Of a stretch of 64,000 nucleotides of DNA, positions 1 through 8,151 are shown piece by piece. A program made the translations under genes and the position numbers. The first letter of the stretch is position 1, and every line of letters begins with the position of its first letter. The stretch comes from Oceaniglobus roseus (GTDB taxonomy: Bacteria; Pseudomonadota; Alphaproteobacteria; Rhodobacterales; Rhodobacteraceae), in contig NZ_PNOS01000014.1 of NCBI RefSeq assembly GCF_002869745.1, positions 1 to 64,000 of the forward strand. The letters are read 5' to 3'. The notes beneath the pieces were generated by a model, which saw only the letters and a program-made list of their open reading frames with translations, was not told where the DNA came from and did no database searches.

Positions 1-1
1 A

Positions 2-73
2 CTCCAGGTCCGCATAGCCGTCCTCAACGGCTACACCGCGCTCGGCATCCCCGTCACAGAGGCCGTGGGATAA
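2..73 (+). CDS. 3' end of an unidentified gene (partial)
   Basis: An open frame enters from the left edge and ends at TAA 71-73, encoding about 23 residues ending in ALGIPVTEAVG. It is too short to assign to a family. It overlaps, on the opposite strand, the degenerate end of the integrase remnant, so at most one of the two is a genuine coding end. It could be cargo of an old integrated element or chance reading. Confidence 0.2.
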   Translation, partial: LQVRIAVLNGYTALGIPVTEAVG

Positions 74-342
74 GTCTGTCCGGGGAAAGGGGAACCTCGG
101 TCGCCAGGTGATTTGCGCAACAGAGCCACTACGAGGAGACGAGCCGCGCGGCTCATCGCCTCGGGCAGTAAAGCGGTCCGAAGCGAGAGACAGAAAAACT
201 TTTGGCGCCCCCTTTTTGCGATGACGTCGGGTAAACGCTTGCGAAAGTAATAAATGCGGCCTCGGCGCTGGAGGTAGGGGCCGGCCGGACGGCGCCGGGC
301 ACCGGCACCCCCCGCGCTTGGCCGCGAGGCCGTTTGTGTCAT
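31..342 (-). pseudogene. truncated phage-type tyrosine integrase, N-terminal remnant
   Basis: Reading leftward from ATG at 342, about 50 residues (roughly 276 down to 127) look like the N-terminal domain of Rhodobacteraceae tyrosine recombinases: YLQRRGRIYYFRKRLP, then SLRTALLPEAMSRAARLL, matching the usual 'YL.RRG..YYFRRRIP...SLRT....A..RAARL' pattern. Similarity then stops and the frame runs into a low-quality tail ending at 31. The core-binding and catalytic domains (R..H-R-H-Y) are missing. The fragment starts about 100 bp past the 3' end of tRNA-Gln on the same strand, the usual place for an integrase next to its tRNA attachment site. It is inferred to be a dead remnant. Confidence 0.5.
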
Positions 343-440
343 GGCGTGTGTCACAGGCTCGGCGGAGTGTGACACAGGGTTTTGGGACAGGGGCCTGTCG
401 ACCCAATATTCTTGGGCTTTTTGCGTCTGATTGGGAAACA

Positions 441-515
441 TGGCTGGGGTGGTAGGATTCGAACCTACGATACACGGTACCAAAAACCGATGCCTTACCA
501 CTTGGCTACACCCCA
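441..515 (-). tRNA. tRNA-Gln (anticodon UUG)
   Basis: The reverse complement folds as a complete 75-nt tRNA. The acceptor stem is UGGGGUG paired with CACCCCA, with discriminator G and an encoded CCA. The D arm is GCCAAGUGGUAAGGC. The anticodon stem CGGU/ACCG encloses loop UUUUGGU with anticodon UUG. The T arm contains GUUCGAAUC. The U1-A72 start pair is typical of bacterial glutaminyl tRNAs. Its 3' end faces an integrase remnant, suggesting use as an attachment site. Confidence 0.95.
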
Positions 516-595
516 ACGGTGCGCGGTTTCTACTGGGGGCCGTCGGGCGGTGCAAGGCAAAAAATGCGTGGCGACGACAGCTTCCGGAACGGCCC

Positions 596-1996
596 TCACT
601 CGGTCGGGGCCTCGCGGCGCAGGAGGTCGGGATTCGCCTCGTCGCGGCGCTCGTGGGCGATCATCTCCTCCAGCGCCACGTCGTCCTTCGCGTCGACATC
701 CGCCGCCACCGGGGCGCCGGGCAGGGGGCCCACGGGACCTGGCCGGGCGGGAGCGGGGGCAGTAACTTCGGGCAGGCCCACGTCGCCGTCGAGGCGCAGG
801 CCGTAGGTCGCCTCGGGCACCCGCACGCCCGAGGCCTCCACCGCCGCCTTCACCAGGCGGAAGGCCTCGCCCCGGGCGCGCAGCAGCGATGTCGTGCGCT
901 GGTCGATCCAGCCGGTCACGGTGAACTCGACCCCGCGGTCGGTCAGACCCTCGATCCAGACCGAGATGCCCGGCTGCTCGAGCGTGAAGGGCAGGGCGGC
1001 GACCGTTTCCTCCATCAGGCTGCGCACCGCGGCAAGGTCGCTGTCCGGGGCCACGGGCAGCGAGAACTGGAAGCGGCGTTCGGCGTTGCGGGTGAAGTTG
1101 ACGATGCGGCTCTTGAACACCGTGGCGTTGGGGATGCGGATGTGGTTGCCGTCGAAGCTGAGCAGGATCGTCGCCCGGCTGGTCAGGCGGATCACCTTGC
1201 CCTGGTCGCCGTCGATCTCGACCGCGTCGTTGGGCTGGAACGGCTGGCGGATCGACAGCATCACCGAGGCGATGAAGTTCTCGACCGTGTCGCGGACGGC
1301 GAAGCCGATGGCGAGGCCGATGATCCCGGCGGCGCCGAGGATCGTGCCGAGCAGGGCCGTGGCGTTCAGGATGTCGAGGGCGACGACGATTCCCGCGACG
1401 GCGAAGACCAGCCGCACGATCTGGCGGTAGATGTCGGCGATGAAGGCATTGGGGGCGATCCGGTCCCAGGGGCGCTGCAGGCGGGCCAGCAGCAGGCCGA
1501 TCGCGAGGATCGCGCCCGCGACGGTCAGCGCCACCAGCAGCAGCGGCAGCGCCGCGGCGCCCTGGCGCAGCCGCACCAGCATCCGCTCGGCCGCCGGGTT
1601 CAGCCGCTTTGCCAGGTCCGTGGTCTCGACCACCTCGTTCTGCACCGTCAGAACGCCGTCGATGCCCGCCACCAGCGTTTCCAGCCGGGCCAGCGCGTTG
1701 GCGTCCAGCACCTCGCCGGTCAGGGTCACGATCCCCGAGCGCACGGTGACATCCACCGCCTCGTAGCCGTCGAGTTCGATCAGGATGCCGCGGATGCGCT
1801 CGGCGATGCGGGCGTCGGTGGCGATGTCATCGGCGAGGGAGACCTGTCCGGCCTCGCCGTCGGGGGTGGCCTCGGGCCTGTCCTCGGTGGTCGTGGCGCC
1901 GCCGTCGGCGGCGCGGGTGTCCTGGGCGGGCACCGGCGCGGCCGTCAGGAGGCAGATCGCGAGAAGGGCGCCGGTCAGGCGGAAAAGGGAAATCAT
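596..1996 (-). CDS. BON-domain mechanosensitive channel, MscS family
   Basis: This 466-residue inner-membrane protein is likely a small-conductance mechanosensitive channel that releases solutes on hypo-osmotic shock. Residues 1-24 form a cleavable signal peptide ending at PAQD. A periplasmic BON domain follows at about 61-123 (DVTVRSGIVTLTGEVLD). Transmembrane helices lie near 149-171 and 190-210, and the glycine/alanine-rich pore helix of MscS at about 213-240 (GTILGAAGIIGLAIGFAVRD). The beta-domain region after it carries PFQPNDAVEIDGDQGKV. The acidic C-terminal tail is not conserved. The ATG at 1996 starts the signal peptide. It is transcribed alone, in the same direction as the capsule export pair upstream. 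Confidence 0.85.
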   Translation of the reverse strand: MISLFRLTGALLAICLLTAAPVPAQDTRAADGGATTTEDRPEATPDGEAGQVSLADDIATDARIAERIRGILIELDGYEAVDVTVRSGIVTLTGEVLDANALARLETLVAGIDGVLTVQNEVVETTDLAKRLNPAAERMLVRLRQGAAALPLLLVALTVAGAILAIGLLLARLQRPWDRIAPNAFIADIYRQIVRLVFAVAGIVVALDILNATALLGTILGAAGIIGLAIGFAVRDTVENFIASVMLSIRQPFQPNDAVEIDGDQGKVIRLTSRATILLSFDGNHIRIPNATVFKSRIVNFTRNAERRFQFSLPVAPDSDLAAVRSLMEETVAALPFTLEQPGISVWIEGLTDRGVEFTVTGWIDQRTTSLLRARGEAFRLVKAAVEASGVRVPEATYGLRLDGDVGLPEVTAPAPARPGPVGPLPGAPVAADVDAKDDVALEEMIAHERRDEANPDLLRREAPTE

Positions 1997-2086
1997 GGAG
2001 CGGCGTGCCTTCGGTCTTCGTCGCCGAAGGTTAGCCGGGCCGGAGCGGGCAGGGAAGCCCCGGCCGGGGGGCCGGGGCGCGCGCCG

Positions 2087-3814
2087 TCAGGCCGAGACCT
2101 GTTCGCGCAGGATCGACGCGGTGAGCGAACACATCAGGTAGATTCCCGAGAAGATCAGGAAGGCCAGCAGCGTGTTCTCGAAGGCGCGGGGATAGGTCGC
2201 CTCGTCCGGCGGGATCGGACTGACGCCGACCGAGAGATAGCGTACCTGGCGGTTCGCCTCGATCCGCGCGGTCTCGAGCTGCTGGAGCGCCTGCTGCATC
2301 ATCAGCGTCCGGGTCTGGAGATCGACCTCGGCCATGCGGAGTTCGCTGCTGACCTGCGCCAGCGAGCGGCCGTCGCCGGTGCCGTCGGTCAGCTGGCCGC
2401 GCAGCGAGGCGACGAGCTTCTCCAGCCGCTCGATGTCGCCGCGCACGCCGTCGACCCGGGCCTGGTTGGGGCGGCGGTTGTCCAGCAGCTGCTGGAGCTG
2501 CAACCGCTTCTCCTGGAGCTGGACCTCGAAGGTGGTGATCTGGCTCATCACGCCGCCGCTTTCGGCGCGGGGGTCGAAGACGCCCAGCTGTTCCTGCAGG
2601 TCCAGCACCTTCTGCTGGGCCGCCTGCATCTTCGCCTCGGCGTCTTGGTAGCTTTCCATGGCGCCTTCCATCTGGTCGGCGCGCAGACGCTGGGTCAGGT
2701 TGTCGATCTGCTCCTCGGCATAGGCGATCATCTTCCGCGACCACTCGGCACTCAGCTCCGGATCGGGGGCCACGACCTCCATCTTGATGATCCCCTCGGA
2801 GGGGTCGTAGCCGATTTCCACGTTGCTGCGGAACACCTTGTAGGCCTGTTCGTTCGTGGCGTCGGCCGGCAGGCGCTGGATCGGGTCGATGGCGGGATCG
2901 GCGAAGACCTTCTTGAAGCCAACGTCGCCGTCGAGGCGCATCATCACGTCGCGCGACTGGAGATAGCTCTGGACGGTGATCGAGTCCTGGCTGGTGGCAA
3001 AGCCGGTGCCCGAGAACAGACCCGACAGGGCGCCGCCGCCGCCGCCGCCGCCCTCGTTCTGCTGGATCACGAACTCGGACTTGGTGGCGTACATCGGGGT
3101 GGCCATGGCGTAATAGTAGTAGCCCGCCAGCAGCGTCGGCAGGCCGACGAAGAAGGCCAGCCGCACCAGCAGCAGCAGCGACTTGCGGCGGCGGCGGCGC
3201 GCGATGTCGCGCTGGATGCGGCGGATCTCGGCCATGCGGTCGGCGCGGGGATCGGCGTGCCGGACCTCGGTCGAGGGGACGGCGCCGGGGGCGACCGTCT
3301 GCGGCAGCTGCACGCGGCTTTCTCCCACCTCGCGGCCCGTCTGCCGCGTTTCGCCCTGGCCCGCGTCGGGCACCACCAGTTCCAGCATGTTCGCACGTTC
3401 GAACGGGTCGATGCCCCGGGCCCGCAGCTGGCGCACCGCCTCGAAGTCCGACGTCGGGGTCAGGCCGTGCTTCTGCGCCAGGCGCCGGGCCATCCGTAGC
3501 TGGCGGCCGGTCAGCCCCTCCCGGCGCAGGGCGTTGATGTCCTCTTCGGCGGCAAGTTCCCCGGGGTCGGCGATCCGCGCGTCCTCGGCCGGGGTGGGGG
3601 AGTCGTTGGCGGGGGCGCGGGCGGCGGTATCGCCCGGCTCCAGGATCGGCTGCACCCGCGGGCGGCGCGGGGCGGTCTCGGGCGCCTGCCGCTCCGCGCG
3701 CGCGGGGACGGCGTCCGGGGTCGCGGGGGCGGCGGGCAGGTCGTCCTCGATCACCATGGCCAGCGGACTGGAACGGCGGATGCGGAACTTTCTAACCTTG
3801 GGTTTCGTAGTCAT
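2087..3814 (-). CDS. capsule polysaccharide export inner-membrane protein (KpsE/BexC/CtrB-like)
   Basis: This 575-residue protein belongs to the polysaccharide co-polymerase type that links an ABC exporter to the outer-membrane channel. It has two membrane anchors, about 212-234 (LLLLVRLAFFVGLPTLLAGY) and about 545-565. Between them are a Wzz-like domain beginning YATKSEFVIQ and long coiled-coil stretches. A run of seven glycines lies near 255-261. Unlike KpsE (about 380 aa), it has an extra cytoplasmic N-terminal region of about 200 residues, proline/alanine-rich then helical. Its start overlaps the end of the ATP-binding gene by 23 bp, showing cotranscription. No KpsM permease or KpsD channel gene is in the window. 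Confidence 0.85.
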   Translation of the reverse strand: MTTKPKVRKFRIRRSSPLAMVIEDDLPAAPATPDAVPARAERQAPETAPRRPRVQPILEPGDTAARAPANDSPTPAEDARIADPGELAAEEDINALRREGLTGRQLRMARRLAQKHGLTPTSDFEAVRQLRARGIDPFERANMLELVVPDAGQGETRQTGREVGESRVQLPQTVAPGAVPSTEVRHADPRADRMAEIRRIQRDIARRRRRKSLLLLVRLAFFVGLPTLLAGYYYYAMATPMYATKSEFVIQQNEGGGGGGGALSGLFSGTGFATSQDSITVQSYLQSRDVMMRLDGDVGFKKVFADPAIDPIQRLPADATNEQAYKVFRSNVEIGYDPSEGIIKMEVVAPDPELSAEWSRKMIAYAEEQIDNLTQRLRADQMEGAMESYQDAEAKMQAAQQKVLDLQEQLGVFDPRAESGGVMSQITTFEVQLQEKRLQLQQLLDNRRPNQARVDGVRGDIERLEKLVASLRGQLTDGTGDGRSLAQVSSELRMAEVDLQTRTLMMQQALQQLETARIEANRQVRYLSVGVSPIPPDEATYPRAFENTLLAFLIFSGIYLMCSLTASILREQVSA

Positions 3815-4451
3815 AAAGTGCCTTCGCCTCTTCCAGTGTGTCGAACATCTGCAACTGTCCGTTCATCAGGACGGCCGCGGAGCGACAGAATTTCTCGAGC
3901 GTCTGGGCCTGGTGCGACACGATCACGATGGTCGCGTTCTCCAGCCGTTCGCGCAGCAGCGAGCCGGCCTTGCGGTTGAATTCCACATCCGTGGTCGAGG
4001 GCATGCCTTCGTCGATCAGGTAGATGTCGAACTCCAGCGCCAGCAGCAGCGCGAAGCTGAGCCGCGAGCGCATGCCGGCCGAGTAGGTGCCCACCGGCAT
4101 GTCGAAGTATTCGCCGAGGCCGCAAAGCCAGCGGCAGAACGCCTCGAGGTAGTCGGGGTCGATGCCGTAGAGCTTGGCGATGAAGCGCGCGTTCTCGGTG
4201 CCCGAGAGGCGGTTGATGACGCCCCCCATGAAGCCGAGCGGGAAGGAGATGCGGCTGGTGCGGTTGATCTGCCCCTCGTCCGGCTTCTCGAGCCCGGCCA
4301 TCATGTTGATGATCGTGGTCTTGCCGGTGCCGTTCGGGGCGAGGATCCCCAGGGAATTGCCAAGCTCGATGCGGAACGAAGCCAAGTCCAGGATCACCTT
4401 GTGATGCGATCCCGTCCAGTAGGACTTGCTGACGTTCTCGAACTCGATCAT
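3792..4451 (-). CDS. capsule polysaccharide export ATP-binding protein (KpsT-like)
   Basis: This 219-residue ABC ATPase is of the KpsT/BexA/CtrD type, which energises export of group 2 capsule or related lipid-linked polysaccharide. Walker A is LAPNGTGKTT with Lys44. The ABC signature is degenerate, YSAGMRSRLSFAL, as usual in this subfamily. Walker B is FDIYLIDEGM near 141-150, and the switch is IVIVSHQ. Length matches the family. It is first of a two-gene operon with the KpsE-like gene. An inverted repeat lies about 30-50 bp upstream of its ATG. The partner permease must be encoded elsewhere. Confidence 0.87.
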   Translation of the reverse strand: MIEFENVSKSYWTGSHHKVILDLASFRIELGNSLGILAPNGTGKTTIINMMAGLEKPDEGQINRTSRISFPLGFMGGVINRLSGTENARFIAKLYGIDPDYLEAFCRWLCGLGEYFDMPVGTYSAGMRSRLSFALLLALEFDIYLIDEGMPSTTDVEFNRKAGSLLRERLENATIVIVSHQAQTLEKFCRSAAVLMNGQLQMFDTLEEAKALYDYETQG

Positions 4452-4482
4452 TCGCGCCCCGGCGCATTGCGGTGGGTTCGGT

Positions 4483-4500
4483 CACAGTAGCGCAACTGTG
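4483..4500. promoter_or_regulatory. inverted repeat upstream of the capsule export operon
   Basis: CACAGT-N6-ACTGTG is a perfect 6-bp dyad, 32 bp upstream of the kpsT-like ATG, followed directly by GTTAACC. The position suits an operator, but no known regulator consensus is matched. The rest of 4452-4648 shows no gene. Confidence 0.3.
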
Positions 4501-4648
4501 GTTAACCCAACACCTACAGATCCAATTCGGCCAGATTAAGCCCGATTCCGGGCACTGTCTGCGGCCCTGCACGCAATTTTGACAGATCCCTGCACAATCG
4601 AGCCAGGGCGACGGCGCCCCGGGGGGCACCGTTGCGCCATGATCGGGC

Positions 4649-5947
4649 TCAGCCGGTCTGCTTTTCGACTCGCGCGATCTTGCCCGCGATGATCGAGACG
4701 ATGGCGGCCGCGAAGCTGAAGAGCGCCCCCATCTTCGCCGCGTCCTGCACCGGCCCGCCCGGGAAGGCGACCGAGGCGACGAACAGCGACACGGTAAAGC
4801 CGATGGCCGCGACGCAGCCCACCACCACCAGGTCGACCGAGCGCATGCCCTTCGGCAGCCCGAGCTTCAGCGGGTAGGCGGCGATGTAGCCGAACAGGAA
4901 AATGCCCACCGGCTTGCCGATCAGCAGGCCCGCCAGCACCAGCCAGGTCGGTGCGCCGATCGAGTTGAACTCGACCCCAGCGTTCAGCAGGCCGAAGAAG
5001 AACAGGATCACCTCGACGGGATGCTTCAGCAGGTGCTCGGCATGGTTCAGCAGGTCGGTCAGGTACTGCTCGGCCTCGCTGAAGATGCCGAAGGCGCGGT
5101 CGGCGTGGGGCAGGGTCGGCACGATCGGCAGGAGGCCAAGCGCGGGGTGCAGGCCGCTTTCCTGGAACGCCCACCAGCTGATGCAGCCCGCCACGAGGTA
5201 GGGCCAGAACGACAGCTTCTCGCGCACCCAGGTCGAGTTCGGGCGCACCTCGTTGTGGCGGTCCAGCCGCCGCGGCAGCCAGTTGAACAGGAGGAACACG
5301 ATCACCGCGGCGGCGAGCGAGATCAGCAGCATCTGCGGCGCGAGATCGCCCGAGGGATAGAAGATCGCGAGGATGATCAGGCCCGCGGCATCGTCCGCGA
5401 TGGCCAGAAGCAGCAGGAACCGCACCGCCGGATGCCCCGCGCCGAAGACGATGCGGCCGACGAGATAGGAGAAGGCGATGTCGGTGGCCGTTGGGATCGC
5501 CCAGCCGCGATGAACCGCGTTGAACGTGTCCGACCCGAGGAACAGCGCGAGGCCGAGGTACACCGTGATCGGCCCGAGCATGCCCCCGAGCGTCGCCACC
5601 AGGGGCGTCGCCGCCTTCTTGCCGCGCAGCGAGCCGTTCTGGAGGATCACCGCCTCCCAGACCTCCTTCGCGGCGATGGCGAAGAAGAAGGCCATGAGGA
5701 CGTCGTTCACGAGGTAGTGGAAGCTCAGCACCTTTGTGGTGTCGCCGATGCTGTCGATGTGGAAGTCCTCGCCGTAGGCGGCCAGCCACTTGCTGGCGTC
5801 GGTGCCCACCAGGTCGTTGAACCACAGCGGATAGTCGACCATGTGGTGATAGCTGTGGGGATCGACGTTCGCCCAGACCAGCGCGATCAGCGCGCCGAAG
5901 ATCAGCAGCAGCGAATAGTTGGTGACGAAGTTCCAGACGCGATACAT
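4649..5947 (-). CDS. nhaA: Na+/H+ antiporter NhaA family
   Basis: This 432-residue polytopic protein exchanges cytoplasmic Na+ for external protons, serving sodium and alkaline pH tolerance. The transport-site motifs are visible: PTATDIAFSYLVG, and the paired aspartates in LLLAIADDAAGLIILAIFYP, corresponding to the ATDIAFA and DD motifs of NhaA. About twelve hydrophobic helices are evident. The sequence is somewhat longer and more divergent than E. coli NhaA (388 aa), with an extra N-terminal loop (HMVDYPLWFNDLVGTD) seen in an alphaproteobacterial subgroup. It is monocistronic, and the ATG at 5947 begins the first hydrophobic helix. Confidence 0.9.
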   Translation of the reverse strand: MYRVWNFVTNYSLLLIFGALIALVWANVDPHSYHHMVDYPLWFNDLVGTDASKWLAAYGEDFHIDSIGDTTKVLSFHYLVNDVLMAFFFAIAAKEVWEAVILQNGSLRGKKAATPLVATLGGMLGPITVYLGLALFLGSDTFNAVHRGWAIPTATDIAFSYLVGRIVFGAGHPAVRFLLLLAIADDAAGLIILAIFYPSGDLAPQMLLISLAAAVIVFLLFNWLPRRLDRHNEVRPNSTWVREKLSFWPYLVAGCISWWAFQESGLHPALGLLPIVPTLPHADRAFGIFSEAEQYLTDLLNHAEHLLKHPVEVILFFFGLLNAGVEFNSIGAPTWLVLAGLLIGKPVGIFLFGYIAAYPLKLGLPKGMRSVDLVVVGCVAAIGFTVSLFVASVAFPGGPVQDAAKMGALFSFAAAIVSIIAGKIARVEKQTG

Positions 5948-6105
5948 GTGGCGGTGTCCCCCAGGCCGTTTTGTCCGAAAGGGGTACGCGATCCCCTATC
6001 CTTGGGCAACCGGACAGGACGGACCCGCCGGGACATCCGCGCAGATTCCGCGCAAATTGTGCACATCTGCCCGCTGCGAAGGAATGGGCCCCGCCCCGGG
6101 CGCGC

Positions 6106-7140
6106 TCAGGCCAGCGCGCCCCAGGCCAGCCCGGCGAGGATCGCGCCGGTCATGGCGAGGCCGATGTAGGCGGCGAAGACCCGCGGCTTCACCAGCGCCC
6201 AGACGGCGATGGCCGCGGGGATGCAGCTGACCCCGCCCGCGATGACGAAGGACATCGCCGCGCCCGGCGCCATGCCCTGCACCAGCAGCGCGTCGACCAG
6301 CGGCACCGCGGCATAGCCGTTCAGGTAGGCCGGTCCGCCCACCAGCGCGCCCATCAGGATCGGCTTCAGCCCCGTGCCGCCGAGGAGCCCCGCCACCGTC
6401 TCGGCCGGGACATAGGCCAGCATCAGCGCCTCGAACAGATAGGCCAGCAGCAGCCACTTAGTCAGGAACAGGCCGTTCTCGACCGCCGTGTCGCGGAAGG
6501 TCTCGCGCCGGGGCGCCTCGGTCCAGAAGGTCCAGACCGGCTTGCCCGCAAAGGGTTTCCTCGCGCCGCAGCAGCCCTTGCGCGCGGGTTGCGGCTTCAG
6601 CGGATCGGCGAAGACCGGGCTCGCCTTCAGCGCCATCACCGTCGCCCCGCCGAGAAGCCCGATGGCGACGGCCGCGATCGTCTTGGCCAGCGCGAAATCG
6701 AAGCCGAGCGTGGCCGAGGTGATCAGGAACATCGCCGGGTCCATCAGCGGCGAGGCCAGCCAGAAGGCCATCACGGCCGAGAGCGGCGCCCCGAGCGCCA
6801 GCATCGCGGCGACGAAGGGGATCACCTCGCAGGAGCAGAAGGGCGACAGCCCCCCGAGCAGCGCGGCCAGCGCGATCATCCTGACCTCCCGCCCCTCGAA
6901 GGCACGGGCCAGCAGCGTCTCGGCCCCGCTCGCCTTCAGATATGCGACGGCAAGGACCGCGAAGACGATGAAGGGCAGGGTGTGCAGGAAGGATCCCGCG
7001 GCTTTCGCGACGATCTCCGGCGCGGCGGCCGTGTCGAGCAGCGCGACGGCCAGCACCACGGCGACCGAGGCCGTCCAGGCCGAGAAGGTCCAGCCCGGCA
7101 GTTTCCGGCGCGGGGCGGGGGCGGTGGTGATGTCAGCCAT
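6106..7140 (-). CDS. DUF318/ArsP-type permease, probable metal(loid) efflux
   Basis: This 344-residue protein has about eight to ten transmembrane helices and the hallmark SPFCSCEVIPF motif of the DUF318 permease superfamily, which includes ArsP and SO_0444-type Cu/Zn efflux proteins. A second conserved half has GGPAYLNGYAAVPLV. The central cytoplasmic loop carries a CC pair (RKGCCGARKPF) that may bind metal. It overlaps the upstream ArsR-family regulator by 8 bp, so it is probably induced by a metal or metalloid. The exact substrate (arsenical, copper or zinc) cannot be read from the sequence. Confidence 0.75.
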   Translation of the reverse strand: MADITTAPAPRRKLPGWTFSAWTASVAVVLAVALLDTAAAPEIVAKAAGSFLHTLPFIVFAVLAVAYLKASGAETLLARAFEGREVRMIALAALLGGLSPFCSCEVIPFVAAMLALGAPLSAVMAFWLASPLMDPAMFLITSATLGFDFALAKTIAAVAIGLLGGATVMALKASPVFADPLKPQPARKGCCGARKPFAGKPVWTFWTEAPRRETFRDTAVENGLFLTKWLLLAYLFEALMLAYVPAETVAGLLGGTGLKPILMGALVGGPAYLNGYAAVPLVDALLVQGMAPGAAMSFVIAGGVSCIPAAIAVWALVKPRVFAAYIGLAMTGAILAGLAWGALA

Positions 7141-7474
7141 GGTCGTGCTCTCCGGGCGTGGCGCAATCGGCGCAGCATTCGGTCAGAAGATATCCCGACA
7201 GGGCCTGCACCCGGTCGAAGGCGGCGGCGGCGCAGATGATCGAGCGGCCCTGCCGGGTCTGCTGCACCAGCCCCGCCTGGGTCAGGATCCGCAGGTGGTG
7301 GGTGAGGGTCGAGCCGGTGACGCCCGCGGCAGCGCCGAGCGCGCCGATGGAGAGCCCCGGCGGCCCGGCGCGCACCAGCACGCGCAGCACGCCGAGGCGC
7401 TGCTCCGACCCGAGGGCCGCGAAGGTCGAGGCGGCTTCCTCGATGCTGAGGCCACAGGCGGGGGTCAGGTCCAT
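7133..7474 (-). CDS. ArsR/SmtB-family transcriptional repressor
   Basis: This 113-residue winged-helix regulator probably represses itself and the overlapping permease until a metal or metalloid binds. The recognition region is SIGALGAAAGVTGSTLTHHL near 62-81, preceded by the usual ALGSEQRLGVLRVLVR helix. The C-terminus ECCADCATPGEHDHG offers a cysteine cluster and two histidines as likely ligands. The family's CxC-type ELCVC site in the recognition helix is absent, so the sensor site is probably C-terminal. It is divergent from the UDG-family gene, with an AT-rich dyad in the 41-bp gap. Confidence 0.8.
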   Translation of the reverse strand: MDLTPACGLSIEEAASTFAALGSEQRLGVLRVLVRAGPPGLSIGALGAAAGVTGSTLTHHLRILTQAGLVQQTRQGRSIICAAAAFDRVQALSGYLLTECCADCATPGEHDHG

Positions 7475-7495
7475 GGCGCGATTCTCCCTCTGTTC

Positions 7496-7515
7496 ATTTC
7501 GATAATCTTAGAAAT
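7496..7515. promoter_or_regulatory. probable ArsR operator
   Basis: ATTTC-N10-GAAAT is an AT-rich imperfect palindrome in otherwise GC-rich DNA. It fills half of the 41-bp gap between the divergent arsR-like gene and the UDG-family gene, where a self-repressing ArsR protein would bind. It abuts the plus-strand ATG at 7516. Confidence 0.4.
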
Positions 7516-8151
7516 ATGGAAATCGCGCAAGCCGCATTTGCCGATGCCCCCCGCGACGCCTATGTGCCGCCCATGTCCGTTCCCGACCGCCTTGCCGCCT
7601 GCACCCTCTGCGCCGACCGCTTCGCCGCCACGGCGACCGCCCACCGGCCCCGCCCCGTGGTCTGGTTCCGCCCCGGCGTTCGCATCCTGATCGCGGGGCA
7701 GGCGCCCGGCGCGCGGGTCCATGCCTCGGGGCGGCCGTTCAGCGATCCTTCGGGCGACCGGCTGAGGGACTGGACGGGGCTCGACGCCGAAACCTTCTAC
7801 GACCGCGACCGCGTCGCCATCGTGCCCATGGGCTTCTGCTTCCCGGGCTACGACGCCAAGGGGTCCGACCTGCCGCCCCCCGCGATCTGCGCCCGGACCT
7901 GGCGGAACGCGGTCATGGACCACATCGGGCATGTGCCGTTGACCCTGCTCGTCGGCGGCTATGCCCAGAAGTGGCACCTCGGCCCCGGCACGGTCGCGGC
8001 CCATGTCGCCGCCTGGCGCGACCATGCGCCCGCCGTCTTCCCCTTGCCTCACCCGTCCTGGCGCAATACCGCGTGGCTGCGCAGGCATCCGTGGTTCGAG
8101 GCCGAACTGCTGCCCGCCCTGCGCGCCCGCGTCGCCGAGGAGATCCGATGA
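7516..8151 (+). CDS. uracil-DNA glycosylase family protein
   Basis: This protein of 211 residues belongs to the UDG superfamily (COG1573-like), which removes uracil or related lesions from DNA. The active-site motifs are IAGQAPGARVHASGRPFSDPSG (split here as GQAPG and GRPFSDPSG) and the late LPHPSWRN motif. Two cysteines in LAACTLCADRF, with later single cysteines, could ligate an iron-sulfur cluster. The ATG at 7516 directly follows an operator-like dyad and lacks a Shine-Dalgarno sequence. The ATG at 7573 (MSVPDRLAACTLC) is a credible alternative. It overlaps the SseB-like gene by 4 bp (ATGA). Confidence 0.75.
   Translation: MEIAQAAFADAPRDAYVPPMSVPDRLAACTLCADRFAATATAHRPRPVVWFRPGVRILIAGQAPGARVHASGRPFSDPSGDRLRDWTGLDAETFYDRDRVAIVPMGFCFPGYDAKGSDLPPPAICARTWRNAVMDHIGHVPLTLLVGGYAQKWHLGPGTVAAHVAAWRDHAPAVFPLPHPSWRNTAWLRRHPWFEAELLPALRARVAEEIR

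Noticed and set aside
431-3499. A 1022-codon open frame on the plus strand
   Set aside because: It is antisense to the MscS and KpsE-like genes, and its composition (His/Arg/Gln-rich, no domain) is the usual shadow of high-GC coding DNA.
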